Counted from the first letter of the stretch, positions 44,515 to 52,996 are shown. The stretch is 64,000 nucleotides of DNA from Pyrinomonadaceae bacterium (GCA_017983495.1 JAGOBH010000005.1:62001-126000), one strand, 5' to 3'. Notes: generated by a model not told the origin, from the sequence alone. Numbers and translations are program-made.

Positions 44515-44760
44515 ATGAACACATTTGACAGCCCGGAAACGAACACACCGAAAGACCCTGTAACAAAGCCTGAGGTGCCGCAAACGACAAATCCGACCGA
44601 GCCCGAGGGAACGCCTGATCCGCCTGCTGTGCCGGAAGATCCGTATCCGGTTACCGATCCACCGATCGAACCCGATACCGCACCCGCACCGGCCGAGGAT
44701 CCATTACCATCCTTCCCCGAACCGATTCCGGGAACTCAGCAAGACGTGCTATTCAAATAA
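44515..44760 (+). CDS. Small acidic proline-rich protein, function unknown
   Basis: An 81-residue protein with 23 prolines and 16 acidic residues, only three lysines and no cysteine. It has no hydrophobic segment and must be disordered. It is supported as a real gene by AAGGAG seven bases before the ATG, by an own strong terminator, and by codon use consistent with its neighbours. Repeated (E/D)P and PxPxxP-like steps are visible. It could be a cytoplasmic spacer or a stress-related disordered protein; no family is recognised. Confidence 0.7.
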   Translation: MNTFDSPETNTPKDPVTKPEVPQTTNPTEPEGTPDPPAVPEDPYPVTDPPIEPDTAPAPAEDPLPSFPEPIPGTQQDVLFK

Positions 44761-44780
44761 CAGCTGTTGCCAAATGAATG

Positions 44781-44811
44781 AAGCCTCGCCGATCACTCGG
44801 CGAGGCTTTTC
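44781..44811 (+). terminator. Terminator of the proline-rich peptide gene
   Basis: A perfect 12-bp stem AAGCCTCGCCGA (44781-44792) with TCGGCGAGGCTT (44797-44808), a TCAC loop and a T tract. Confidence 0.9.
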
Positions 44812-44835
44812 TGGTTACTTCCGGCTGTCGGCTAA

Positions 44836-46872
44836 TTATTCACCGATCGCCATTTCTTTGTCGGCTTTCTTTTCGCGTTTGAGGCCGCCGATCTGGACCA
44901 TGGGTTCGGCTTTGATCTGGGCTTTGTCCATGACCATTTGCTGATAGAGTTTACGCATCATCTGCATTTCCTCGGCAGCGGTCTTGGGGCCTTCCATTTC
45001 CGGCTTGTTCGGACGGGAAAGATCGACCTCGTTGAGGTTTAGGTTGTGCGAAGCGTCGCCGAGCTCGACTTCCTTACCGCGTGCAAACACTTCGTGGCGG
45101 CCGTGCTCTTTGTACCACTGAGCGACGGTCGCATTTTGGTGCATGTGCTCAATGATGTTTCTCCAGCCAATGCCGGTGTTATATGCACAGAACGAAATTT
45201 CGCCCTCTTGCGTGCCGTACGGGATGATGCACATTTCGGTGCGGCGGAAATCGTAGTTAAAGAGATCCTGGAACCACATACCTGCGATAAACAGGAAGTT
45301 CCACGGGTCCTGACGGCGTTTTTCGATGTCCTCGATCGTACGATCGGGGCCGACCTTGCCGTAATCTTTGCCCGACAAGCCAAACGACTTGTCAAACTTC
45401 ATCAGGATGCCCTTGAGCGTCAACGACTTCGGCGCTCCGTAAGGATTGTAGTTTTTGAGCAATGCGAGGCCCATCATGATATTCGAGAACCACTTGCCGC
45501 GGTTCGTATCGGTGATGTGCTGCATGTCGGTGACGAGGCCCTGAATGTTCAGGAACTGCGGCACCGGTGCCATTTCCTTGGTTTCTTTGTTGACCATCAC
45601 GGCCGTGCCGACGCCGCAATTCGGGTGGCAGCCGCAGCTGACCTGTCCCCAATCGCTTTCCGGCCCGTGGACGACGTCCGCAAAATCGGCAAACGCTCCC
45701 ATCAGCGAAAGCGGGAACCAGTCACGCGTCGGTTCAGTGATGCCGACCTGATCCTGCACGTCATGTGCAAGGTGAGCAAGAGTATAACGCTGCTGCAGAC
45801 GACGCTGCTCGGTAATGTGCTCGTCGCGGCCCGTGAACGACACTGGCTGGAACGCGATGAACGAGATCTTCTTGGGATTCTCGAGAGCAAAGCGGATGAT
45901 CGTGCCGACCTGATCGTTGTTGACGCCGTTGACGAGCGTTGTGACCAGGATGATGTCGACGCCGGCTTCGTGCAGGTTGTTGATCGCACGGAGCTTGACG
46001 TCAAACAGGTTGCCGATCTGGCGGTGCGAGTTGGCGTCGTTGCCGATACCGTCGAACTGCAGATAGACAAAGCGAAGGCCAGCCTCAGCTGCTTCGCGGC
46101 AAAATTCTTTCGATTTAGCAAACTCAATTCCGTTGGTCGCGGCCTGGACCGAGTTGTAACCGACCTTACGGGCATAACGCACGGCATCGAGGAAATAAGG
46201 CGACAATGTCGGCTCACCGCCCGAATACTGCACCGACATCTGGCGACGCGGTTTGATCGAGATAGCGTTGTCGAGGATCTCGGCAACGTCTTCCATCGAC
46301 AGCTCGTGAACGAAACCAACCTGGTTTGCGTCCATAAAGCACGGATCGCACATCATGTTGCAGCGGTTTGTCAGATCGACAGTCAAAACCGCACCGCGGC
46401 CGTATTTGATCGTCGACGAACCGTGATTGTGCAGCTTTTCGTCGTTGTGCGACTGAATGTCGCGGCCCGGGAAGAGCGATTCGATATGCGTCAGGAACTT
46501 CGAGTCGATCGCCATCAGATCTTCGATGCGGCCGTGGTCAGGGCATTCCTTGACCATCCACACCTGTCCGTCGCGTTCGATGATCTCGGCCTTGATCTCA
46601 CCAACCTTTTCATTGACCAGCGTCGAGACGTCACGCTTTCCGGCGAGGATCTCTTCGCGTGCCTCAATGACACAGTTTGGGCAAAGACTGTCCGTCTGCC
46701 GCGGAAAGCCGAGCGTCGGCTTTGATTTCTGCCACGATTTCAGGATCGGCTTGTCCGACCACTTCGGGGTGAATGAAGGGTTCGGCTTAAACTGGTTAAC
46801 CGACTTAACCGCATTAAACAAACCACTTGCGACGTATGTCAGTCCTTTTTCAAAATGCTTTACAGGTCTCAT
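44836..46872 (-). CDS. Tes/GDGT-MAS-like radical SAM enzyme (candidate membrane-spanning lipid synthase)
   Basis: A 678-residue radical SAM protein. The SAM cluster motif is Cys171, Cys175 and Cys178 (CNMMCDPC), followed by YSGGEPTLSP (216-225). An N-terminal pair Cys64/Cys67 (CPNC) with Cys110 in CPDHG resembles the rubredoxin-like site of archaeal tetraether synthase Tes, and Cys413, 415, 419, 548 and 562 could hold auxiliary clusters. Tes joins lipid tails by carbon-carbon bond formation; bacterial relatives are implicated in iso-diabolic acid and branched tetraether lipids. Such lipids are known in Acidobacteriota. The family call is from motif layout and is not proven. The gene has GGAG 9 bases before the ATG and a 668-bp divergent spacer. 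Confidence 0.75.
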   Translation of the reverse strand: MRPVKHFEKGLTYVASGLFNAVKSVNQFKPNPSFTPKWSDKPILKSWQKSKPTLGFPRQTDSLCPNCVIEAREEILAGKRDVSTLVNEKVGEIKAEIIERDGQVWMVKECPDHGRIEDLMAIDSKFLTHIESLFPGRDIQSHNDEKLHNHGSSTIKYGRGAVLTVDLTNRCNMMCDPCFMDANQVGFVHELSMEDVAEILDNAISIKPRRQMSVQYSGGEPTLSPYFLDAVRYARKVGYNSVQAATNGIEFAKSKEFCREAAEAGLRFVYLQFDGIGNDANSHRQIGNLFDVKLRAINNLHEAGVDIILVTTLVNGVNNDQVGTIIRFALENPKKISFIAFQPVSFTGRDEHITEQRRLQQRYTLAHLAHDVQDQVGITEPTRDWFPLSLMGAFADFADVVHGPESDWGQVSCGCHPNCGVGTAVMVNKETKEMAPVPQFLNIQGLVTDMQHITDTNRGKWFSNIMMGLALLKNYNPYGAPKSLTLKGILMKFDKSFGLSGKDYGKVGPDRTIEDIEKRRQDPWNFLFIAGMWFQDLFNYDFRRTEMCIIPYGTQEGEISFCAYNTGIGWRNIIEHMHQNATVAQWYKEHGRHEVFARGKEVELGDASHNLNLNEVDLSRPNKPEMEGPKTAAEEMQMMRKLYQQMVMDKAQIKAEPMVQIGGLKREKKADKEMAIGE

Positions 46873-46891
46873 ATATATTCAATTCTCCAAA

Positions 46892-46907
46892 TATCGTTTT
46901 CACGATA
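46892..46907 (-). promoter_or_regulatory. Small hairpin in the radical SAM gene leader
   Basis: On the minus strand TATCGT-GAAA-ACGATA forms a 6-bp stem with a GNRA tetraloop just upstream of the ribosome-binding site of the 46872 start. Confidence 0.4.
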
Positions 46908-47069
46908 GCTCACGGTTAGTTAATTTTCTTATTCAATGGTGAGCGAATAAAAGCGCAATCACGTGCGAGTTTGCAAGAACCGTGCCACGCTCCCGTCCGC
47001 CGGAAAGTTCGGCGTAAATCGTTATAAATACGGCGGTTAGGTGCCCAATATGTATATCCGGGCCGAAAT

Positions 47070-47098
47070 CCGCATTGTGTCGTTTAGACACAATGCGG
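47070..47098. repeat. 12-bp perfect inverted repeat
   Basis: CCGCATTGTGTC (47070-47081), GTTTA, GACACAATGCGG (47087-47098). No T tract lies on either side, so it is not a usual terminator. It may be a protein-binding site or an RNA hairpin. Confidence 0.7.
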
Positions 47099-47272
47099 TA
47101 GGACAAGGTTGTCTCGGTTCTATTTGATACACATTTAGCGTGTCGTAATAAACTCCTTAACCAAAATCAAACACGACGGCAGACATGCTTAAGTCAGCGC
47201 GCTTAACACGCCCGGGCCGCATAGGCCACGATCTCCCCAAAGTGCTGTAAACCTATGAAAATACTAATTATA

Positions 47273-47305
47273 TTGACAAGATAACAAAACGTACATATAA
47301 TGTAC
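47273..47305 (+). promoter_or_regulatory. Consensus sigma-70 promoter overlapped by a palindrome
   Basis: TTGACA (47273-47278), a 17-bp spacer and TATAAT (47296-47301) match the sigma-70 consensus exactly. GTACAT-ata-ATGTAC (47291-47305) is a perfect 6-bp inverted repeat covering the -10. The downstream gene is the phosphohexomutase, about 230 nt away. Confidence 0.75.
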
Positions 47306-47540
47306 ACACTTAAGCACACAAATCAGGTCATGCATTAGGTATAGTTCTGTAACATGTTGCAAATAAAAGATATAAGGCTGCAAAAATATCGCTTTACAGA
47401 TGATTAATACTGTGGTAAATTTTCAAACACCTTAAGGGAAAATGGGTCGCAGTCTAATCTACATCCTGAGAGGGTAAGATCAACAATTTGGGTTTGGGGG
47501 GCAGACGCTCCGGATAGTGACAGTTTCTTGACTTCTGGAT

Positions 47541-48932
47541 ATGTCCATACGCTTTGGAACATCGGGCTGGCGAGCGATCATCGCCGATGATTTCACATTT
47601 GAGAATGTACGGCTCGTTACCGAAGCGATATGCAGTTATTTGAATGGAAGTCAGTCTGATAGTGAAAGAACGCTGATCGTCGGACACGATTCGCGGTTCA
47701 TGGGTGAGAAATTCTCATCCGTTGCCGCCGAGATCGCCGCACGCAAAGGCTTCCGGGTGCTGTTGTGCACCGGGCCGACGCCGACGCCGACCATTTCGCA
47801 CGCGATCAGGCAGCAGCGGGCTGCCGGCGGGCTGAATTTTACAGCGTCGCACAATCCGCCTGAGTATCAGGGCATCAAATTCTCGACCGCGGATGGTGCA
47901 CCGGCCCTGCCGGAGATTACCTCGCAGATCGAGGCGGGGATCGACGCTAGGGTAACCGCAGCGGACGCTCAGGGCGGTTCGGTCGAAGATTTTGACCCGC
48001 GGCCGGCATATCTCGCAGATCTTGGGCTCAAGATCAGGTTTGACACGATCGCAGCGGCAAAGGGCCGATACGCCTACGACGCACTTTGGGGCACGGGCCG
48101 CGGATATTTGAATAAGGTCCTCATGGACCACGGGTTAGAGGTCGAGACGATCCACGATTGGCGTGACGTCACGTTCGGCGGGCGGTCGCCCGAACCGGGC
48201 AAGGATCACCTTGACGAATTGCGGGCCGCCGTTACCGGCAAAGGGCTGACCATGGGGCTGGCGACGGACGGCGACGGAGACAGGTTTGGCGTGATCGACG
48301 CCGACGGAACGTTTATCGAGCCCAATCAGCTCGTTGCGTTATTGACAGATTACCTGGCGGGGAGCCGCGGTTGGACACAGGGCGTTGCACGCAGCGTGGC
48401 AACATCGCACCTGGTCGACAGGGTCGCAAAAGAGCGTGGCATCAAGCTCTACGAAACGCCGGTCGGTTTTAAGTTCATCGGCGAATTGATAAACAGGGAC
48501 GAGATCATCCTCGGCGGTGAGGAATCGGCGGGCCTCTCGATACGCGGGCATTACCCCGAGAAAGACGGCGTTCTGGCCTGTCTGCTGGCGGCCGAGGCGG
48601 TCGCGGCACGCGGCACGAGCCTGACCGAGCAGCTCGAGGACATTTACCGACGCGTCGGCCGGCTTGAGTCGGGCCGGATCGGGGTCAGGCTGACACCCGA
48701 GATCGCCGCGAAATTGAAAGATAAGCTTGCACGCGAGCCGAATGAGATCGCCGGACGCAAGATTGACAGTATTAACCGGATGGATGGGGTCAAGTTTCTC
48801 TTTGCCTCAGGAGCGTGGATGCTGATGCGTCCGTCCGGGACCGAGCCGATGGTCAGGATTTACGCTGAGAGCGAGTCCGCGGCCGACCTCGAACGCCTGC
48901 TCGAAGAGGGCCGTTCGTATTTGATGGATTAG
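47541..48932 (+). CDS. Phosphoglucomutase/phosphomannomutase
   Basis: A 463-residue alpha-D-phosphohexomutase that interconverts hexose 1- and 6-phosphates for envelope sugar and nucleotide-sugar synthesis. The phosphoserine loop NFTASHNP has Ser103, the metal loop is TDGDGDRFG (about 239-247), the sugar-binding loop is LGGEESAGLSIRGHYPEKDG (about 318-337), and the phosphate-binding PSGTEPMVRIY is near the C-terminus. The N-terminus MSIRFGTSGWRAII is canonical. There is no clear Shine-Dalgarno. Confidence 0.94.
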   Translation: MSIRFGTSGWRAIIADDFTFENVRLVTEAICSYLNGSQSDSERTLIVGHDSRFMGEKFSSVAAEIAARKGFRVLLCTGPTPTPTISHAIRQQRAAGGLNFTASHNPPEYQGIKFSTADGAPALPEITSQIEAGIDARVTAADAQGGSVEDFDPRPAYLADLGLKIRFDTIAAAKGRYAYDALWGTGRGYLNKVLMDHGLEVETIHDWRDVTFGGRSPEPGKDHLDELRAAVTGKGLTMGLATDGDGDRFGVIDADGTFIEPNQLVALLTDYLAGSRGWTQGVARSVATSHLVDRVAKERGIKLYETPVGFKFIGELINRDEIILGGEESAGLSIRGHYPEKDGVLACLLAAEAVAARGTSLTEQLEDIYRRVGRLESGRIGVRLTPEIAAKLKDKLAREPNEIAGRKIDSINRMDGVKFLFASGAWMLMRPSGTEPMVRIYAESESAADLERLLEEGRSYLMD

Positions 48933-48961
48933 ACGCCGCCCGTGGCGGCAAACGAGTAACG

Positions 48962-49276
48962 ATGAGAGCGAGAAAGACGAGCAAAAATACGAGTACGCGT
49001 CGGGCACGGTCGGTGCCGATGTGGGCTGCATTTGCGATCGTCATTTCGATCTCAATAATGCTCGGGCTGACCATTAATTACCGTGCTTTTTCGGTAATGA
49101 GCAGCGAGCAGATCGAGCATGAGCAGCTTTCGACCAAGATCCAGAGCATCACGGACGAAAATCTGCAGCTCCAGGAGGAGATCCATAGCCTGAAGAGCGA
49201 CGCCCGCGTTATCAAACGCGAAGCACAACGCCTCGGCCTTGCTCCTCGCGAAAAAGTTTCGGTGCCGACGAATTAA
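48962..49276 (+). CDS. FtsB/DivIC-like septum formation initiator
   Basis: A 104-residue bitopic protein. A basic cytoplasmic tail is followed by a transmembrane helix (about 19-40) and a coiled coil (about 52-85; EQLSTKIQSITDENLQL) and a short RLGLAPREKV end typical of the FtsB/DivIC family. Such proteins bridge FtsL and FtsQ/DivIB in the divisome. It follows the phosphohexomutase by 29 bp on the same strand. An FtsL assignment is less likely. Confidence 0.8.
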   Translation: MRARKTSKNTSTRRARSVPMWAAFAIVISISIMLGLTINYRAFSVMSSEQIEHEQLSTKIQSITDENLQLQEEIHSLKSDARVIKREAQRLGLAPREKVSVPTN

Positions 49277-49855
49277 GCGAACGCGAAGACGCTTGTTCGT
49301 AGGCACAATTGCCTGCCAATTGAAAATACTGCCTTTTGCCCTTCATCTTCGCGAGGCCTACAGCAAAGCCTTTCTGATAATTAGCGGTTTGAGTTTCCCG
49401 AACTCAAGCCGCACTTCCTTTTTAAAGCTGCGAAAAGTCAATGCTGCTCGAAGATGATTCGGATAGAATCGATAGCCGACCGAGCCATCGTTCCTATTCC
49501 TCTCCCGGAAGACCGGTACAGGTCCGGAACATAAATCGTCGGCAAATTCGACCGTGGCGAAAAGGTGGACCAAACGGGTCCATATTGTGCCTCTGCCTAA
49601 ACTACCCATAGCCGGAACCAGCCCGAATTACAATAATTCAGGCTCGACCGCCATACATTCCATGATAATGATCTTCTTCAACTGGACCCCACAAGGAAAA
49701 TTCTGTGCTTACGATGTTTGAAAGAAATATATTGCCTAAAAGTAGAAAAGCTGTTAGTTTTCTCAAAAAGCTCAAGCTTAGCCGATTTTGAACAGAAGCG
49801 TTCCGGCAACTTCTATTTGGTGGCTTAGAATAAGGTCCAAACAAGAGGAGAATGG
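49277..49855. other. 579-bp spacer without a supported gene
   Basis: Contains short inverted repeats TGGACC-aaacg-GGTCCA (near 49563-49579) and GAATT-acaat-AATTC (near 49625-49639). An open frame of 83 codons on the minus strand (49358-49609) has no recognisable domain or ribosome-binding site. The ribosome-binding site for the next gene is AGAGGAG at 49844-49850. Confidence 0.4.
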
Positions 49856-52129
49856 ATGAAACTCTTATCATTCACGGTATTTTCGACTCTTTTCGCAGTT
49901 CTGTTTCAGTATTCGGCAGGCGTGACTTTGGCTCAATCTTCGTCGCGGGTGAACGTTATTGCGTATAGGAACGGGCAAATAGAGCGGCGGCAATTCAGTT
50001 TTCCAAACACGGCAATCGCAACGCCCCGGCCAGTTTCGACCTCAGACGAATATTCGACCCGGTTTTCTGAGCATACTGTTGACAGCGAGGCTGACACCAG
50101 TGATCTGAATCTCTCAGATGGATCTTGTGGCGACATTGCCGGACAGTGCACTCTGCGTGCGGCCATCGAACAAGTAAACGCGAACGGTGCCGGCATTGTT
50201 AGATTTTCATTTTCGAGGCCCACTGTTATCGAGTTAACACGGGGTCCGATCACAATCGCACCTACAAATGGTGAAATTACGATCGAAGGGCCAGGAGCAG
50301 ATCTACTTACGATAATGCGGAGCACCAATTTTGCAACTCCTAAGTTCCGCATTTTTCAAACTTCCTCAGCCAGCCATCTCATAACGCTTACAGGTATGAC
50401 TCTGGAAAATGGTGGAGGAATTTCCTTTTTAACCGATCTTGAGGGCGGTTGTATCTATGTCCCTCTTGGTACTGTAATGCATTTAGATCAAATGGTGGTT
50501 CAGCAATGTAGTTCGGATTTTGGAGGCGGGATCTCAACAAGAGGTAATTTGTACATCAACCGGTCGACGATCAGGAACAACACGGCAAGATTAGGTGGAG
50601 GAATATTCGTTGGCGAGGAGGGAACACTCACAATTTCAAACTCAACCATCAACAACAATGGGGGCAATCAGGGCGGCGGAATAAATAACAATGGCGATTA
50701 CATGACCTTGACGATAACGAACTGCACTATTTCTAACAATTTCGCGACGCTAGATGGCTTTCCTGACAGTCCTGCTCATGGTGGCGGGATTTTTAATTAT
50801 GGCCCATTGGTCTTAACGAACGTTACGATAGCCGGAAACATAGGTATTCCATATGCTGGTGGAATTGCCGATTGGGCGAGTATCTATGGTTTAGGGCCAT
50901 CACAAATACGCAACACGATCATAGCAAACAACTCGTCCGATACTTTATTCGATATATTTACCTACGGGCTCATTTCAAACGGGAATAACTTGTTGGGAGC
51001 CGGACCGATCAATGGAATGGAAGATGGAATAGATGGCGACATCGTCGGGACATATGAACTGCCTCTAAATCCACTTCTTGATCCGCTTAGCAATAATGGC
51101 GGACCGACAGCGACTCACGCACTATTAGCCGGAAGCAGGGCAATCAACAAAGGCAATAAATGCGTTTTTGAAGGCACATGTTTATCAACGCCGCTGCTTA
51201 CGGATCAGCGTGGTGTGGGGTTCGCTCGAAGGATCGGCATTTCGGTTGATATCGGTGCTTTTGAATCCGATTCTTCGGTCACGATGCGTAGAACGCCGTT
51301 TGATTTTGACGGCGATGGAAAGAGCGATCCTTCGGTGTACAGGCCGTCGGCCGGAGAATGGTGGTGGCTGAAGTCATCAAATGGCAACACTGGTGCCGTG
51401 CAATTCGGTATCTCAACGGACAATGTTGCGTCTGCGGATTATACTGGCGACGGCAAGACGGATGTGGCGTTTTGGCGACCATCGACGGGGCAGTGGTTCG
51501 TGCTGAGAAGCGAGGATTTTTCGTTCTTTGCGTTTCCGTTCGGTGCCACTGGTGACGTTCCTGTTCCGGCTGATTATGATGGTGACGGAAAGGCGGATGC
51601 CGCGGTGTTTAGGGAGAGTTCGTTGACCTGGTTTATCAGCAAGTCGTCGGGCGGGACGGATATTGTCGGGTTTGGCGCGGCCGGAGACAAACCGGTGAAC
51701 GCCGATTACGACGGAGACGGTAAGGCCGACATTGCGGTGTTCAGGCCCAATGGAGCCAATGGAGCCGAATGGTGGATCCGCCGGAGTTCGAACGCGTCTG
51801 TTTTTGCGACGCAGTTTGGATCGCCGACCGACAAAGCCGTTCCGGCCGACTACACCGGCGACGGTAAGGCTGACATCGCGTTCTGGACCCCATCGAACGG
51901 GAACTGGTTTATCTTGAGGAGCGAGGACCTGTCATATTTCGCGTTCCCGTTTGGCTCATCTACGGATATCCCCGCTCCGGGTGATTACGACGGCGACAGC
52001 AAAACGGACGCAGCGGTGTTCCGGCCTTCGAATTCGACCTGGTATGCTAACCGATCAACGGCCGGCTTGCTGATGCAACAATTCGGCTCCACCGGCGATG
52101 TCCCGATCCCGAGTGCATATGTGCGTTGA
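49856..52129 (+). CDS. Secreted CSLREA-type beta-helix protein with FG-GAP/VCBS-like repeats
   Basis: A 757-residue protein with a signal peptide (to about Ala24). At about 85-110 there is a CSLREA-like segment (CGDIAGQCTLRAAIEQVNANGAG). Residues about 120-450 form a right-handed beta-helix with many Asn/Gly-rich rungs (TISNSTINNNGGNQGGGINN, TLTITNCTISNNF) and end in a choice-of-anchor Q-like segment (NPLLDPLSNNGGPTATHALL). From about 475 there are six to seven FG-GAP-like repeats nearly identical to those of the genes at 13533 and 59193, ending GDVPIPSAYVR. The beta-helix part is lower in GC (about 47 % in 50581-50700) than the repeats (about 57 % in 51841-51960). Confidence 0.85.
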   Translation: MKLLSFTVFSTLFAVLFQYSAGVTLAQSSSRVNVIAYRNGQIERRQFSFPNTAIATPRPVSTSDEYSTRFSEHTVDSEADTSDLNLSDGSCGDIAGQCTLRAAIEQVNANGAGIVRFSFSRPTVIELTRGPITIAPTNGEITIEGPGADLLTIMRSTNFATPKFRIFQTSSASHLITLTGMTLENGGGISFLTDLEGGCIYVPLGTVMHLDQMVVQQCSSDFGGGISTRGNLYINRSTIRNNTARLGGGIFVGEEGTLTISNSTINNNGGNQGGGINNNGDYMTLTITNCTISNNFATLDGFPDSPAHGGGIFNYGPLVLTNVTIAGNIGIPYAGGIADWASIYGLGPSQIRNTIIANNSSDTLFDIFTYGLISNGNNLLGAGPINGMEDGIDGDIVGTYELPLNPLLDPLSNNGGPTATHALLAGSRAINKGNKCVFEGTCLSTPLLTDQRGVGFARRIGISVDIGAFESDSSVTMRRTPFDFDGDGKSDPSVYRPSAGEWWWLKSSNGNTGAVQFGISTDNVASADYTGDGKTDVAFWRPSTGQWFVLRSEDFSFFAFPFGATGDVPVPADYDGDGKADAAVFRESSLTWFISKSSGGTDIVGFGAAGDKPVNADYDGDGKADIAVFRPNGANGAEWWIRRSSNASVFATQFGSPTDKAVPADYTGDGKADIAFWTPSNGNWFILRSEDLSYFAFPFGSSTDIPAPGDYDGDSKTDAAVFRPSNSTWYANRSTAGLLMQQFGSTGDVPIPSAYVR

Positions 52130-52172
52130 TGCGATAGTGCGAGGCGTCGCGACCAATTGCACGGTGAGAAAT

Positions 52173-52245
52173 TGACCGCAGATGGCCGCGGATGGATGCA
52201 GATAGGATCAATTCCTATTCGCGTTATCTGCGTGATCGGCGGTCA
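52173..52245. repeat. Imperfect hairpin repeat of the CAGAT type
   Basis: TGACCGC (52173-52179) and GCGGTCA (52239-52245) bound an imperfect palindrome with the core ATAGGA-tcaat-TCCTAT (52202-52218). Its left half reads CCGCAGATGGCCGCGGAT, the same pattern as the repeat at 6194-6238. Confidence 0.5.
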
Positions 52246-52293
52246 GTTTTTTAACCACTGGAACGCATCGCCGTCCGGCTTTGTCTTTTTCCA

Positions 52294-52940
52294 GTGTGCG
52301 GAGCACACGGCAATAACTCTAGCTACACATGGAGCGGGAACCGCGGAATGTGTAGAAACGAGTCAACCAGTAGGCGAGAGTGTGTAACACGCGGCATCAG
52401 TCCCATAAGTAGCGGTCGTCAAAATCGATCTGATGAAGCCGTAGAAGTTGACGGTATTCGTCCTCGTAAGTCTGCTTCTGGTGATGAAGCTTTTGTCGCT
52501 GGATGTATTCACGAACCCTATCGACGTTCGATTCGCTCACGCTAAAGACTCCGAATCTTCGCTGCCAGCGGAATTTGGGCTCGTGGGTTAGCCGGGCCCA
52601 CTTTGACGAATTCGCCTTTACTTCTCTCATGAGGTCCGAGATCGCGATTACCGGCGAGAGCCGCGTGAGCATATGAACATGCTCAGGCATGCCGTTTATT
52701 TCGATAGGCTCGCTTTTGTGTCCACGAATAATACCGCCGAGATACCGATACATTTCATCCTCCCACGAATGGGCGATCAGCGGCAGATGGTCTTTGGTAC
52801 CAAAGACAATATGAAAATAGAGTTGCGCGTAGGACATTCTGTAATGCCGCGTGTTTCACACGCTGGAGTTTACTTCGAATTTACTACAGGTTCCGTTTCA
52901 CTTCACCTGTAGCTAGCGCTATTTCGCATGCTCCGCACGC
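52294..52940. mobile_element. RAYT/REP element with symmetric inverted arms
   Basis: A transposase gene enclosed by two homologous arms of about 100 bp in opposite orientation. From outside to inside each arm has GTGCGGAGCA (52296-52305; reverse copy 52929-52938), CTAGCTACA (52319-52327; reverse copy 52908-52916), a CTAC...GTAG hairpin (52323-52355 and 52884-52912), and GTGTGxAACACGCGGCAT (52380-52397; reverse copy 52844-52861, one mismatch). GTAG-tagged palindromes are the usual REP substrates of RAYT transposases. Confidence 0.8.
52397..52837 (-). CDS. REP-associated tyrosine transposase (RAYT, IS200/IS605 TnpA-like)
   Basis: A 146-residue Y1 HUH transposase. The HUH motif is His53-Val-His55 in PEHVHML, and the catalytic tyrosine is Tyr111 in VREYIQRQKLHH. 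The opening YAQLYFHIVFGTK is typical of the family. These enzymes cut single-stranded DNA at REP hairpins. The stop codon overlaps the inner end of the left arm, and the start lies 7 bases from the inner end of the right arm. The gene is intact, so the element could be active. Confidence 0.92.
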   Translation of the reverse strand: MSYAQLYFHIVFGTKDHLPLIAHSWEDEMYRYLGGIIRGHKSEPIEINGMPEHVHMLTRLSPVIAISDLMREVKANSSKWARLTHEPKFRWQRRFGVFSVSESNVDRVREYIQRQKLHHQKQTYEDEYRQLLRLHQIDFDDRYLWD

Positions 52941-52996
52941 GAGCCCGCGGCCACGAATCTTCAGCCATTCCAACCATCACGGCTTACGATCTCTCG

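Larger units (their letters stand above)
46873..47540. other. 668-bp regulatory spacer between the radical SAM gene and the phosphohexomutase
   Basis: A/T-rich and without credible genes. It holds a hairpin in the radical SAM leader (46892-46907), a 12-bp perfect inverted repeat (47070-47098), a consensus promoter with an operator-like palindrome (47273-47305), and a palindrome TGTAAC-AT-GTTGCA near 47349-47362. The promoter would make a leader of about 230 nt before the phosphohexomutase ATG. Confidence 0.6.

Noticed and set aside
45046..46725. A 559-codon open frame on the plus strand opposite the radical SAM gene
   Set aside because: Same reason: the minus-strand protein has all radical SAM motifs, and the opposite frame is rich in Arg/Asp/Val typical of antisense shadows.
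49358..49609. An 83-codon minus-strand frame in the spacer before the CSLREA gene
   Set aside because: No ribosome-binding site, no known domain and no hydrophobic signal; could be a decayed gene, but this cannot be supported.
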